64,000 nucleotides of DNA, from the NCBI RefSeq assembly GCF_000812565.1, contig NZ_JTAM01000045.1:1-64000 (forward strand), read 5' to 3'. The position numbers were made by a program, and so were the translations under genes. Position 1 is the stretch's first letter; each line of letters opens with the position of its first letter. Shown piece by piece: positions 8,938 through 16,568 of this stretch. A model generated the notes under the pieces. It was given only the letters and a program-made list of their open reading frames with translations. It searched no databases and was not told where the DNA came from. Source of the DNA: Flammeovirga sp. OC4 (GTDB lineage Bacteria > Bacteroidota > Bacteroidia > Cytophagales > Flammeovirgaceae).

Positions 8938-9564
8938 ATGTCAATTGCTAAAAAAAATGAGAGGAAAATTCTAGAACGTGCCCACTTTACTTTTTCAAAT
9001 GCTCTAAATACACCCAAAATACGTCAGCTATTGGAGTTGAATGGGTATCACAAATCTCAAATTGAAGAAGGTCTTTTGATTTCTTCTGAAACAGAAAGCT
9101 TGTATAAAGAATTTGACATTGTTCGTGAAGAACTGAAACGGTTGGAGGAACTAACCAAGGTGAGGAATTGTCAACTCTTCAATTATTTTGATATTCATCG
9201 ACAAGCGTTGGCGAAGTTGTATGAAAATGACCACCTTGTTACCAACGCTTTAAAATTGAACGAGGAAATGCCTTCTTCCAGTTTAGAATTGTTGAAAGAA
9301 GTAGAAAGAATGTATTATACGATTACCAAAAATATTTTCATTAAGGATAAGGTCAAAGCCATAAATATTGATGCAGATGCACTCGAACAAATACAATATG
9401 TTATCAATGATATCAAGGAAAAACGTGAGGTACTTTCGCAGTTAAAGAAAAATGTCCAAGCATTGTTTTTAGTGATCAGTGAAAAGCAACGACTTCTACT
9501 CTATAAAATTGAGGAAATAAAAGATATCGCCAACAGACAATTAAGCGATCAGTTCTCATCTTAG
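8938..9564 (+). CDS. Hypothetical helical coiled-coil protein
   Basis: I do not recognise this 208-residue protein. It has no signal peptide or membrane segment, and it is rich in Glu, Lys and Leu with long helical stretches; EFDIVREELKRLEELTK (about 60-76) and IKEKREVLSQLKKNVQALFLVISEKQRLLLYKIEEIKDI (starting about 160) look like coiled coils. It is probably a soluble cytoplasmic protein with a structural or binding role. It is transcribed away from the restriction island, and its base composition resembles the host genes, so it is probably not part of that island. Confidence 0.6.
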   Translation: MSIAKKNERKILERAHFTFSNALNTPKIRQLLELNGYHKSQIEEGLLISSETESLYKEFDIVREELKRLEELTKVRNCQLFNYFDIHRQALAKLYENDHLVTNALKLNEEMPSSSLELLKEVERMYYTITKNIFIKDKVKAINIDADALEQIQYVINDIKEKREVLSQLKKNVQALFLVISEKQRLLLYKIEEIKDIANRQLSDQFSS

Positions 9565-9678
9565 TGCAAAGCAATGAATACGATCGAATTTTAATGATTT
9601 ACAGTTGAATTTTATATAAATCACCTCCTATTCACACCGTTAAAGAGGTTATAATTTCAATTTAAATCATAAAAGTTC

Positions 9679-10227
9679 ATGAAAAATTTATTCTTTTTAT
9701 TAGGTACATTATTGTTCTTCTCGGTGAATGCTCAAGCACAATTTTATCTTGGTGCATCTGGTGGTAACTCTTTCATCAATCAAGACTTAAACGATATCAA
9801 TGGTACTAGTTTTCAAGTAGACGACAATACGGGTAGCTGGAAAATATATGGCGGTATTGGTAATAAATTCTTAGGGGTTGAAGGTGGTTACAGAAGTGTA
9901 GGAACTGCTTCAACTGTTGCGAACGATGTCCCTTATGAAACATCTATTACAGGCTGGGATGTAGCCGCCAAAGGAACCGTTCATATCGGCCCAGTGTTTG
10001 GTTTTGCAAAAGCCGGTGCCTTCTTTGGTCAATACGACAATAGATACCCAGAAATCAGTAATCTAGAGAAAAGTACCTCTTTTATGTGGGGACTCGGTGC
10101 TGGTGTACTTCTTGGAGATACCTTTGAAATCAGAATGGAATGGGAATCATTGAACCTTCAAGGAAGTAATAACATCTCAACATTAAGTTTGGGTACTGCT
10201 ATTCACTTTGGCGGTGGTAAAAACTAA
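9679..10227 (+). CDS. Small outer-membrane beta-barrel protein
   Basis: A 182-residue protein with a signal peptide ending at NAQAQ (about residue 21) followed by alternating beta strands (FYLGASGGNSF, WKIYGGIGNKFLGVEGGYRS, WGLGAGVLLGDTFEIRMEWESL) and a C-terminal LGTAIHFGGGKN strand. This is the OmpA/OmpW-like eight-stranded barrel pattern common in Bacteroidota. No catalytic motif or periplasmic domain is present. It stands alone and is followed by a terminator. The function is unknown beyond outer-membrane location. Confidence 0.72.
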   Translation: MKNLFFLLGTLLFFSVNAQAQFYLGASGGNSFINQDLNDINGTSFQVDDNTGSWKIYGGIGNKFLGVEGGYRSVGTASTVANDVPYETSITGWDVAAKGTVHIGPVFGFAKAGAFFGQYDNRYPEISNLEKSTSFMWGLGAGVLLGDTFEIRMEWESLNLQGSNNISTLSLGTAIHFGGGKN

Positions 10228-10248
10228 AATAATTTTATCAATCATTGA

Positions 10249-10289
10249 AAAACAGCTGATCTCATTGACTGAGGTGAGCTGTTTTGTCT
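10249..10289 (+). terminator. Rho-independent terminator after the small barrel gene
   Basis: AAAACAGCT / AGCTGTTTT outer stem with an inner CTCA/TGAG pairing, followed by a T-rich tail. Begins about 20 nt after the stop codon. Confidence 0.7.
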
Positions 10290-10307
10290 TTGGTGCTATA
10301 ATAAATC

Positions 10308-10469
10308 ATTTAGGTCAAGGAATAAAATTGCTTTTGATTTCTCAACCTTGACTTATTGCTTCTTTTGGTGAAATGATAAAAATAAAGAAGAAGGAAGTAT
10401 AAAAAGTTGATCCTATACATGCTTCTAGAAAAGGCAGTTGAAAGTTGACGATAATTTAGTTTATAATAT
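10308..10469 (-). repeat. Degenerate partial copy (relic) of the dispersed element
   Basis: The order of blocks (AATCATTTAGG, TTGCTTTTGATTTC, TTGCTTCTTTTGG, AAAGAAGAAGGAAG, TTTAGTTTATAAT) follows the inner and terminal parts of the full-length copies in reverse orientation, with many substitutions and without the two-hairpin unit. It is an old, truncated member of the family. Confidence 0.6.
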
Positions 10470-10677
10470 GGTAGACTAAGTTTCTATTATTCTAAGATAA
10501 TCTCATCGATTGGAAAGAATAGTTTAGGAAATACTTTGTGAGACATCAATCGTTCAGTAAATTCAGTATAACATTGTCGCTGAAAGACTTATTAACTATA
10601 AACTAACATTCAAATGATGCTTTAGTAACATCAATGTTACATTTTTGTGTCACTAATTTAAATTCTATCTTACACTA
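10470..10677. other. Intergenic region upstream of the acid phosphatase
   Basis: No gene is visible. The sequence just upstream of the start codon is AT-rich with several TTACA/TGTAAC-like words, but I could not define a firm promoter or operator. Confidence 0.35.
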
Positions 10678-12048
10678 ATGATTAATTATTTTAAATCAAC
10701 ATTAATTACAACGTTCGTTTTACTAACTCAGATTGCTTGTCAAAAAGTTGAAGATACTCCCCTAGTGAAAGAAACGAAATGGCACCTTGGATCTAAACAA
10801 AATTACACCGCACCAATTGAAAATATCGAGTTACCAAAAGATTACAACCTTTCATTTATTGCACACGTTGCTCGACATGGATCACGATTTATGAGTGGTC
10901 CTAATGAAGATATTGCATTGTTTAATTTAATGAACGATGCGGATCATAAAAATCAATTGACAGCGGAAGGCAAGAAATTGTTAGAAGAGGTGAAAGAGCT
11001 GACCATGCTTCAATTTGGAAGGTATGGTAGATTGACGCAATTAGGGCGTAAAGAACACTATGAGATGGCTCAAAGGATGTACCTTTTGGATAGTGCTTTT
11101 TTTAAGTCGTCCAATAAAATAATCGGTAATGCCACTTATAAACTGCGCACGCAATATTCTAGGGCTTCTTTTATCAAAGGACTTGTGGATATTGGCGGAA
11201 AGAACAATTGGAAGATTAATAATTTTGAAAAAGGTAATGACCCTCTTTTACGTTTCCATAAAGTCTCTCCAAAATACAAGGCTTATAAGGATTCTGCATT
11301 ATGGCTCAGTCAAATCAATGATATTGTGAACTCTGATCAATACCACCAATTGGCTTCTACCATTCTCCCTAAATACTTTAAAGCTGACTTTCTAGAACAG
11401 TTTGAACGTGATGATGTCTTTTATTTAGACGGTGAAAATGAAAAGGCTATCCGCTCAAGAATGGATATTGTCTTGGCACTTTATGAGTGTTTTAAAATAG
11501 CATTTGCCATCCCTGAAAATCAACGTCCTGATTTTAAGATTTTCACTTATGAACAAACAAGGTTATTAGCGAAAGTAGGTGATATTGAAACATTTTATGC
11601 CAAAGGGCCAGGATACCTCAAAAGAAAGACTTCTTATTCCAATGCGATTGGCTTGATGCTCCACCTTACTCAACAGTTACAATTGGCTTCGGAAAATAAG
11701 TTAGACTATCAGGGTTATTTCAATTTCGCACATGCTGAAACCACTTTGCCTTTGTTGGTTTATCTTAATGTAAATGATGTCAATAGAAAAGCCAATAATT
11801 TATTACATATCGATTGGTCAACTAGTGATTATGCTATGATGGCCACCAACCTTACTTGGATGCTATTGGAACAAGAAGGAAAACATTATGTACAAATCAG
11901 GTTTAATGAAGTGCCAGCTACCTTACCTATCAATAGTAATGAAGCTGGATTATACGCACTAGAAGATTATGTTGACTATGTGACTCACCTTGTTCAACCC
12001 TATCAAATCAGTGATACAAATTATAAAGATATTGTATCACATTTTTAA
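10678..12048 (+). CDS. MINPP-type histidine acid phosphatase (phytase-like) lipoprotein
   Basis: A 456-residue lipoprotein: the signal peptide ends in the lipobox TQIAC (Cys21). The histidine-phosphatase motif RHGSR is at about 66-70, with the nucleophilic His following HVA. The second motif is HAE (about 352-354), not the HD of bacterial AppA-type phytases. RHGxR plus HAE is the pattern of multiple inositol polyphosphate phosphatases, known also from Bacteroides. Likely reaction: hydrolysis of phosphate esters such as inositol hexakisphosphate at the cell surface or in the periplasm, supplying phosphate. The gene is monocistronic, with a dispersed repeat 25 bp after its stop. Family assignment is strong, but the substrate is inferred. 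Confidence 0.85.
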   Translation: MINYFKSTLITTFVLLTQIACQKVEDTPLVKETKWHLGSKQNYTAPIENIELPKDYNLSFIAHVARHGSRFMSGPNEDIALFNLMNDADHKNQLTAEGKKLLEEVKELTMLQFGRYGRLTQLGRKEHYEMAQRMYLLDSAFFKSSNKIIGNATYKLRTQYSRASFIKGLVDIGGKNNWKINNFEKGNDPLLRFHKVSPKYKAYKDSALWLSQINDIVNSDQYHQLASTILPKYFKADFLEQFERDDVFYLDGENEKAIRSRMDIVLALYECFKIAFAIPENQRPDFKIFTYEQTRLLAKVGDIETFYAKGPGYLKRKTSYSNAIGLMLHLTQQLQLASENKLDYQGYFNFAHAETTLPLLVYLNVNDVNRKANNLLHIDWSTSDYAMMATNLTWMLLEQEGKHYVQIRFNEVPATLPINSNEAGLYALEDYVDYVTHLVQPYQISDTNYKDIVSHF

Positions 12049-12072
12049 AAGTTTTTTTCTGAAATATACATA

Positions 12073-12459
12073 CATCGTAAACTAAGTTTTCGTTAACTTT
12101 TAATCAACCTTTCTACAAACATTTATAGGATCTAATATAAGGCTGCCTTCTTCTTCATTTTTCCATTGATGAAAAATGAAGCAAAAAATCTAAGCTTTAA
12201 AGTCAAAAGCTAAATTTCATTCCTTGAGCCTAAATGATTTTAAACTCGCTTTGCTCAAACAAGAAAATCATTTTTAACAGCTCATTCCATGAAATTATTA
12301 ACGCTTTTCCTTCAAGGCCGAGGAAAGAAGTAGCAAATGAATTGGGTAGAAAGTCCACTGGCGCGAATGTTAAGCGATAGCGTCATTCGTGTCCCAAAGA
12401 TCAGCAGAAATCTCCTGATTTCTAAATACCATAAATATTCGAAAACTTAGTTTACAATG
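12073..12459 (+). repeat. Dispersed MITE-like element (copy 2, full length)
   Basis: 387 bp with inverted ends (CATCGTAAACTAAGTTTTCG at the left, its near-complement at the right) and TA on both flanks. Internal stems: CTTCATTTTTC / GAAAAATGAAG near 12150-12180; AAATGATTTT / AAAATCATTT around 12232-12278; hairpin 1 with arms CGAATG/CATTCG and loop TTAAGCGATAGCGT; hairpin 2 AGAAATC-TCCT-GATTTCT. It contains no transposase. It lies between the phosphatase gene and a hairpin that could be that gene's displaced terminator. Confidence 0.88.
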
Positions 12460-12811
12460 TAACAAACACTGATATTTTCTCTTTACGATCGCTTTAATAA
12501 AGAGTAGAGAAACTTCATAGGCGAGGGCGTTGTTTTACAATGCCCTTGTTTATTTCTGTAGTTCATGATTCTACGATTTAAGTTGGAATTTTCTTTCATT
12601 TTTTATGCATTGGAAATAAGTACCACAACGGGTATTACTCCCTCATAGGTCATTTAGGATGACTATTAAAACATAAACACGACCATTTCTTAAAAAACTA
12701 TCTTGATTTCAAAGTTCACTCCTCTTCACAATTTCAAGCTTTTTTTACCATTTCTTAATAGTCCGTTCATTCTGCTCACATGTCATAGAGTTAACCAAAA
12801 AAACATACTTT
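12460..12811. other. Intergenic region with orphan terminator
   Basis: No gene is supported. A terminator-like hairpin at 12524-12556 is the only clear structure. The rest is AT-rich leader sequence of the barrel gene starting at 12812. Confidence 0.4.
12524..12556 (+). terminator. Orphan terminator-like hairpin
   Basis: GGGCGTTGT / ACAATGCCC stem with loop TTT and the T-rich tail TTGTTTATTT. It may be the original terminator of the phosphatase gene, separated from it by insertion of the repeat element at 12073-12459. Confidence 0.55.
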
Positions 12812-13675
12812 ATGAAACTCTACATCATCATTCTATTCCTCTTTATTCTCTCCAATCCTATTTGTGCTCAAGGCAAAATTGACAAGCTCAAAAAGAGTGT
12901 CAAACAAAAAAAAGAAAAGCCACACGAGAAGGTCAGCGACAATGAAGTTAACAATGCTACTGGCGAAGTGATTTTTAATATTCTAAAAAGTATGGCTTCA
13001 GGAAATAATTCAAATGTTGAAGGAAATTACCCTGCACAGCCAACCAATCGATCTAGAGCCTATGCTGGAGAGAGCGAATTAGAAGAAGTCCCAGAAAGGA
13101 CTACATTATCTACACTGAGAATGCAAAAATATCCTTACGCTAATGGAACCAACGGAAAATATGTCAGAAACGTTGAAGCCGAAACTCATACATCATTAAT
13201 ACTTGAAGGCAACTATTATAATGAATCGAAAGAAATCAGTGGTTTTAATGGCTTACTTCAATTCAATGCTTCTCCAAAAATTAGTTTCCTTTTAAGAACA
13301 AATATGATTACAGAAAAAATAAATGACAAAGAAGACCGGGCGGAACTGTATCATATGAACCTGAGTTATCATTTGATCTCTGAAAGTGAAATTGACTTGT
13401 GGATTGGCGGTGGACTTTCTGCGTTATCCTTAGATGAAAATTATACAGGTTACAATTACAACATTGGTACTGAGATATACATTGCAAAACCTATTAGTCT
13501 GTATTTCGACTGGCATTTCGGCACTTTTGATGAAGACATTAAATTCCAAGAAATTCATTTTGATCTCAAATGCTATTTGAAAAACTTCTACTTAAGGGCC
13601 GGTTATCTTAACACCAAAATTGTAGATGTTGGATTTAATGGTTTTACAGTTGGTGCTGGTGTTGTGATATTCTAA
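12812..13675 (+). CDS. Hypothetical outer-membrane barrel with basic N-terminal linker
   Basis: A 287-residue protein that I cannot name. A signal peptide ends at NPICAQ (about residue 20). Next comes a lysine-rich linker (KIDKLKKSVKQKKEKPHEK), then a region of unknown fold. From about residue 115 there are repeated beta strands (HTSLILEGNYYN, FNGLLQFNASPKISFLLRTNM, IDLWIGGGLSAL, ISLYFDWHFGTF) ending in FNGFTVGAGVVIF, typical of an outer-membrane barrel. It stands alone, with a repeat element 40 bp after its stop. The function is unknown. Confidence 0.6.
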   Translation: MKLYIIILFLFILSNPICAQGKIDKLKKSVKQKKEKPHEKVSDNEVNNATGEVIFNILKSMASGNNSNVEGNYPAQPTNRSRAYAGESELEEVPERTTLSTLRMQKYPYANGTNGKYVRNVEAETHTSLILEGNYYNESKEISGFNGLLQFNASPKISFLLRTNMITEKINDKEDRAELYHMNLSYHLISESEIDLWIGGGLSALSLDENYTGYNYNIGTEIYIAKPISLYFDWHFGTFDEDIKFQEIHFDLKCYLKNFYLRAGYLNTKIVDVGFNGFTVGAGVVIF

Positions 13676-13714
13676 AAGCCTATTTAAAATAAACTACTTT
13701 ATGAGCATCTAATA

Positions 13715-14107
13715 CATTGTTAACTAAATTTTCGGAAACTTATGATTAATTACAGAAATAAGGAGATTTCTGATAATCTGTAGGCCACGAATGACACTAT
13801 CGTTTAACATTCGTGCCATTGGATTATCTACCTTATAATTTTTGTAGTAATTTCTTCGGCCTTGAAGGGAAAAGCGTGAAGAATTTCATGAAGTGAGCCG
13901 TTAAAAATGATTTTGTTGTTTGAGCGCAGCGAGTTTAAAATCATTTAGGCTCAATGAATGGAATTTAGCTTTTGACTTCAAAGCCTTGAATTTTTTGCTT
14001 CTTTTTGTTTTAAGACAAAAACGAAGAAGAAAGAAGCTTAAAAGTAGATCTTATAAAATCTTGTAAAAAGACCAATTGGAAGTTAACGAACACTTAGTTA
14101 ACAATGT
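13715..14107 (-). repeat. Dispersed MITE-like element (copy 3, full length, reverse orientation)
   Basis: 393 bp with inverted ends CATTGTTAACTAAATTTTCG and CGAACACTTAGTTAACAATG and TA on both flanks, which suggests a TA target duplication. The hairpin pair is at its left end, with arms ACGAATG/CATTCGT and loop bases altered by a few changes, so the stem is kept. The right end lies 7 bp from the stop codon of the VOC gene. Confidence 0.87.
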
Positions 14108-14114
14108 ACTGATA

Positions 14115-14498
14115 TTACACTTCTTCCTTCAACTTCCAAGGAGGATTTAACCGATTTTCTCCTGCAAAAAACAAGATGATACGATTACCATCCAAGTCTT
14201 TTAGACGGGCTTCTCTCCAAAGCCATCTTTGATCGGTAGGCATCATTTCAAACTGTATACCTTTCCCTATTAATTCTTCTACTTTTTGATCCAAATCATC
14301 GCATTCAAAATAAACATAGGTCCCTTCACCCTGGGGAAGTTGATCTACAAGGTGTAAAGAAAAAGTAGCTCCATTCTCACATTCAAAACGGGCATAGTGA
14401 TCGTCTGAATGTACAATGAGCTTTAAACCCAATTTTTGATAAAATGAAATAGCTGCTGGAACATTTAAAGTCGGGACTGTAATTTGATTTAAGTTCAT
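14115..14498 (-). CDS. VOC-superfamily (glyoxalase/bleomycin-resistance-like) protein
   Basis: A 127-residue single-unit vicinal-oxygen-chelate protein. It shows the usual beta-alpha-beta-beta-beta pattern: NQITVPTLNVPAAISFYQKLGLKLIVHSDDHYARFECENGATFSLH, then GTYVYFECDDLDQKVEELIGKGI and the closing strand LKDLDGNRIILFF. Family members bind a metal between paired modules and act as lyases, dioxygenases or resistance proteins. Which of these applies cannot be decided, because the metal-ligand positions vary within the family. It is monocistronic, flanked by two dispersed-element copies. Confidence 0.85.
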   Translation of the reverse strand: MNLNQITVPTLNVPAAISFYQKLGLKLIVHSDDHYARFECENGATFSLHLVDQLPQGEGTYVYFECDDLDQKVEELIGKGIQFEMMPTDQRWLWREARLKDLDGNRIILFFAGENRLNPPWKLKEEV

Positions 14499-14691
14499 TG
14501 TTTGGAGTTTATCAATAATTAGTGAAGCAATGTTTAAAAGTAATCATTTTGAAAACTATCAGGAAACTTTTTATACATTAGACATTAACACGGTTTATTA
14601 CTTTATCATTCATCCACACAACTTAAGTCTGTATTTAATGATGAACAAAGGCATATTTAACAGAACTGTAAAAACTCTATTGATGGAATTT
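14499..14691. other. Intergenic region between VOC gene and repeat copy 4
   Basis: A 63-codon plus-strand frame starts here (14530) but runs into the repeat and has no domain, so I do not call it. No other structure was seen. Confidence 0.4.
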
Positions 14692-15091
14692 AGAAATCAG
14701 GAGATTTCTGATGATCTATAGGGCACAAATGACGCTTTCGCTTAACATTTGCGCCAGTGGAAATTGAGTTGAGTATTCAAATACTCATTTTGTAGTTCTT
14801 CCATCGGCCTTGAAGGGAAAAGCGTGAAGAATTTCATGGATTGAGCCGTTAAAAATGATTTTCTTGTTTGAGCAAAGCGAGTTTAAAATCATTTAGGCGA
14901 GAGGAATGAAATTTAGCTTTTGACTTCAAAGCCTTGAATTTTTTGCTTCTTTTTGTTTCAAGACAAAAACGAAGAAGAAAGAAGCTTAAAAGTAGAACTC
15001 ATAAATGCTTGTAGAAAGCTCGATTGAAGAATAACGATAACCGACTTTACATCCCATTTAATCGTTAACGAAAATTAGTTTATGCACAATC
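14692..15091 (-). repeat. Dispersed MITE-like element (copy 4, left end lost, right end degenerate)
   Basis: The reverse-oriented copy starts directly with hairpin 2 (AGAAATC-AGGA-GATTTCT, 14692-14709), so the outer terminal repeat is missing on that side. Hairpin 1 has arms CAAATG/CATTTG instead of CGAATG/CATTCG, a compensatory base-pair change with the loop kept. The other end (GAAAATTAGTTTATGCACAAT) is a decayed terminal repeat. It ends 16 bp upstream of the promoter box of the VF530 gene. Confidence 0.8.
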
Positions 15092-15106
15092 GATAATTAT
15101 ATTTTA

Positions 15107-15114
15107 TACTTTTG
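15107..15114 (+). promoter_or_regulatory. TAnnTTTG promoter box directly before the VF530 gene
   Basis: TACTTTTG fits the Bacteroidota -7 consensus TAnnTTTG and lies only 4 nt before the ATG at 15119. With the usual start a few nucleotides downstream, the transcript would be leaderless or nearly so. Confidence 0.6.
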
Positions 15115-15118
15115 TGAA

Positions 15119-15358
15119 ATGGAAAACACAAAACAAGAACAGCCTAACAATCCGCTTCACGGGATAAAACTCTCTGATATTGTAGAATATTTGGTGGATT
15201 ATTACGGTTGGGAGCAATTACATCATAGAATACCTGTCAACTGCTTTTATAATAATCCCTCTGTTAAATCAAGTTTGAAATTCTTACGCAGAACTCCTTG
15301 GGCAAGAGAAAAAGTAGAACAACTCTACCTTGAAAAAATGAAGAGGCAATCTAAGTAA
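15119..15358 (+). CDS. VF530 family (DUF2132) small DNA-binding-type protein
   Basis: A 79-residue protein matching the VF530/DUF2132 family over nearly its whole length: [24 protein letters not shown], then [20 protein letters not shown] and [15 protein letters not shown]. The family is named after a Vibrio protein whose structure suggested DNA binding; its cellular role is not established. The gene is monocistronic and convergent with the NamZ-like gene, 13 bp apart. A near-leaderless promoter precedes it, downstream of a repeat element. Confidence 0.9.
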   Translation: MENTKQEQPNNPLHGIKLSDIVEYLVDYYGWEQLHHRIPVNCFYNNPSVKSSLKFLRRTPWAREKVEQLYLEKMKRQSK

Positions 15359-15371
15359 GCCTTTACTTCCG

Positions 15372-16568
15372 TTAATCCTTGTAGAGTAAATATTTCTTTC
15401 TCTTCAATTTATAAGCATCCAAACCTTCTTTCCAAGCCACCTTGATTTCAGACTCCGTCTCTCCTTTTGCCAAAGCCAAACGAACCTGATCGGTACCGCA
15501 TAAAAGGTCCATCCATTTATTTTTTGAAATCACTGATTTCCCTTCAGCGTTTTTAAATTTTCGATTCCAATCAATCAGGTAAGAAAGTTGTAATCCACCT
15601 TCCGTTATAGTTCTTAAATCTTCACCAAAACATAATTGGTCTTTTAAAACAGGATTGGATGCGGCACCTGGAGTGGCTTTAGGAGTAAACTCAAACACCC
15701 CTAATTTTGAATTAGGATAACCGATCACTTGAAATGGAAATGCCGTCCCTCTTCCAATACTTACTGGAGTTGCCTCAAAAAAGCATAAGGAAGGATAAAG
15801 TAAAATGGATTGATCGTTAGGCAAGTTTGGTGACGGTTTTATCGGTAAACTGTAGGACATAGAGTGATCATAATTCTTTACCGGAATTATTTTTAAATCA
15901 CAATTGGTCTTATTTCTTAACCACTGCTCTCCATTGATCATTTGTGCCAACTCTCCTACTGTCAAGCCATGAAGAATGGGAATTTTATGCATTCCCACAA
16001 AAGATTTAAACTTAGGGTCTAAAACAGGACCGTCAATATGCATTCCATTAGGATTCGGTCGGTCCAACACCAACATTTCTTTCCCTGCTTCTGCACAAGC
16101 TTCCATCATATAATGCATTGAACTGATATAGGTATAAAAACGACAACCTACATCTTGTATATCAAAAATGACAATATCCACCTGCTGTAAAAGTTCAGGA
16201 GTGGGTCTTTTATTTTTCCCATAAATGGAATAAATCTTAATGCCTGTTGAAGGGTCGATAGCATCTTTTACGTGTGCTCCTGCATCTTCTTTCCCTCTAA
16301 AGCCATGTTCAGGTGCAAAAATCATTTGTATATCAACCCCTAAGGCAACCAATGAATCCACTAAATGCTGCTCCTTGATCATGGATGTTTGATTGACTAA
16401 AACCCCCACTCTTTTATCTTTCAAGTACGGTAAATATTGATCCGTTTGCTCCGCTCCAGTGATGATCTCAGGTATAATTTCTACTTTATGTTCCACCTTT
16501 TGTTGTGTTTCGGCAGTACAAGCAAAATTCAATAAAATAAGAAATGGAAATACTAATAATTTATACAT
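15372..16568 (-). CDS. namZ: DUF1343 / NamZ-like exo-beta-N-acetylmuramidase lipoprotein
   Basis: A 398-residue protein with a lipoprotein signal peptide (LNFAC, Cys17). The DUF1343 family hallmarks are visible: KRVGVLVNQTSMI, IFAPEHGFRGKEDAGA, IYSIYGKNKRPTPE, IVIFDIQDVGCRFYTYISSM, VLDRPNPNGMHIDGPVLD and LPNLPNDQS-like segments. NamZ enzymes of this family release N-acetylmuramic acid from the non-reducing end of peptidoglycan fragments. Its start overlaps the end of the upstream NagZ-like GH3 gene by 8 bp, so the two are translated together; the pair can strip MurNAc and GlcNAc in turn. Substrate is inferred from family and partner. Confidence 0.88.
   Translation of the reverse strand: MYKLLVFPFLILLNFACTAETQQKVEHKVEIIPEIITGAEQTDQYLPYLKDKRVGVLVNQTSMIKEQHLVDSLVALGVDIQMIFAPEHGFRGKEDAGAHVKDAIDPSTGIKIYSIYGKNKRPTPELLQQVDIVIFDIQDVGCRFYTYISSMHYMMEACAEAGKEMLVLDRPNPNGMHIDGPVLDPKFKSFVGMHKIPILHGLTVGELAQMINGEQWLRNKTNCDLKIIPVKNYDHSMSYSLPIKPSPNLPNDQSILLYPSLCFFEATPVSIGRGTAFPFQVIGYPNSKLGVFEFTPKATPGAASNPVLKDQLCFGEDLRTITEGGLQLSYLIDWNRKFKNAEGKSVISKNKWMDLLCGTDQVRLALAKGETESEIKVAWKEGLDAYKLKRKKYLLYKD

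Noticed and set aside
14530-14721. 63-codon plus-strand frame
   Set aside because: No domain, and its 3' part lies in repeat copy 4, including hairpin 2.
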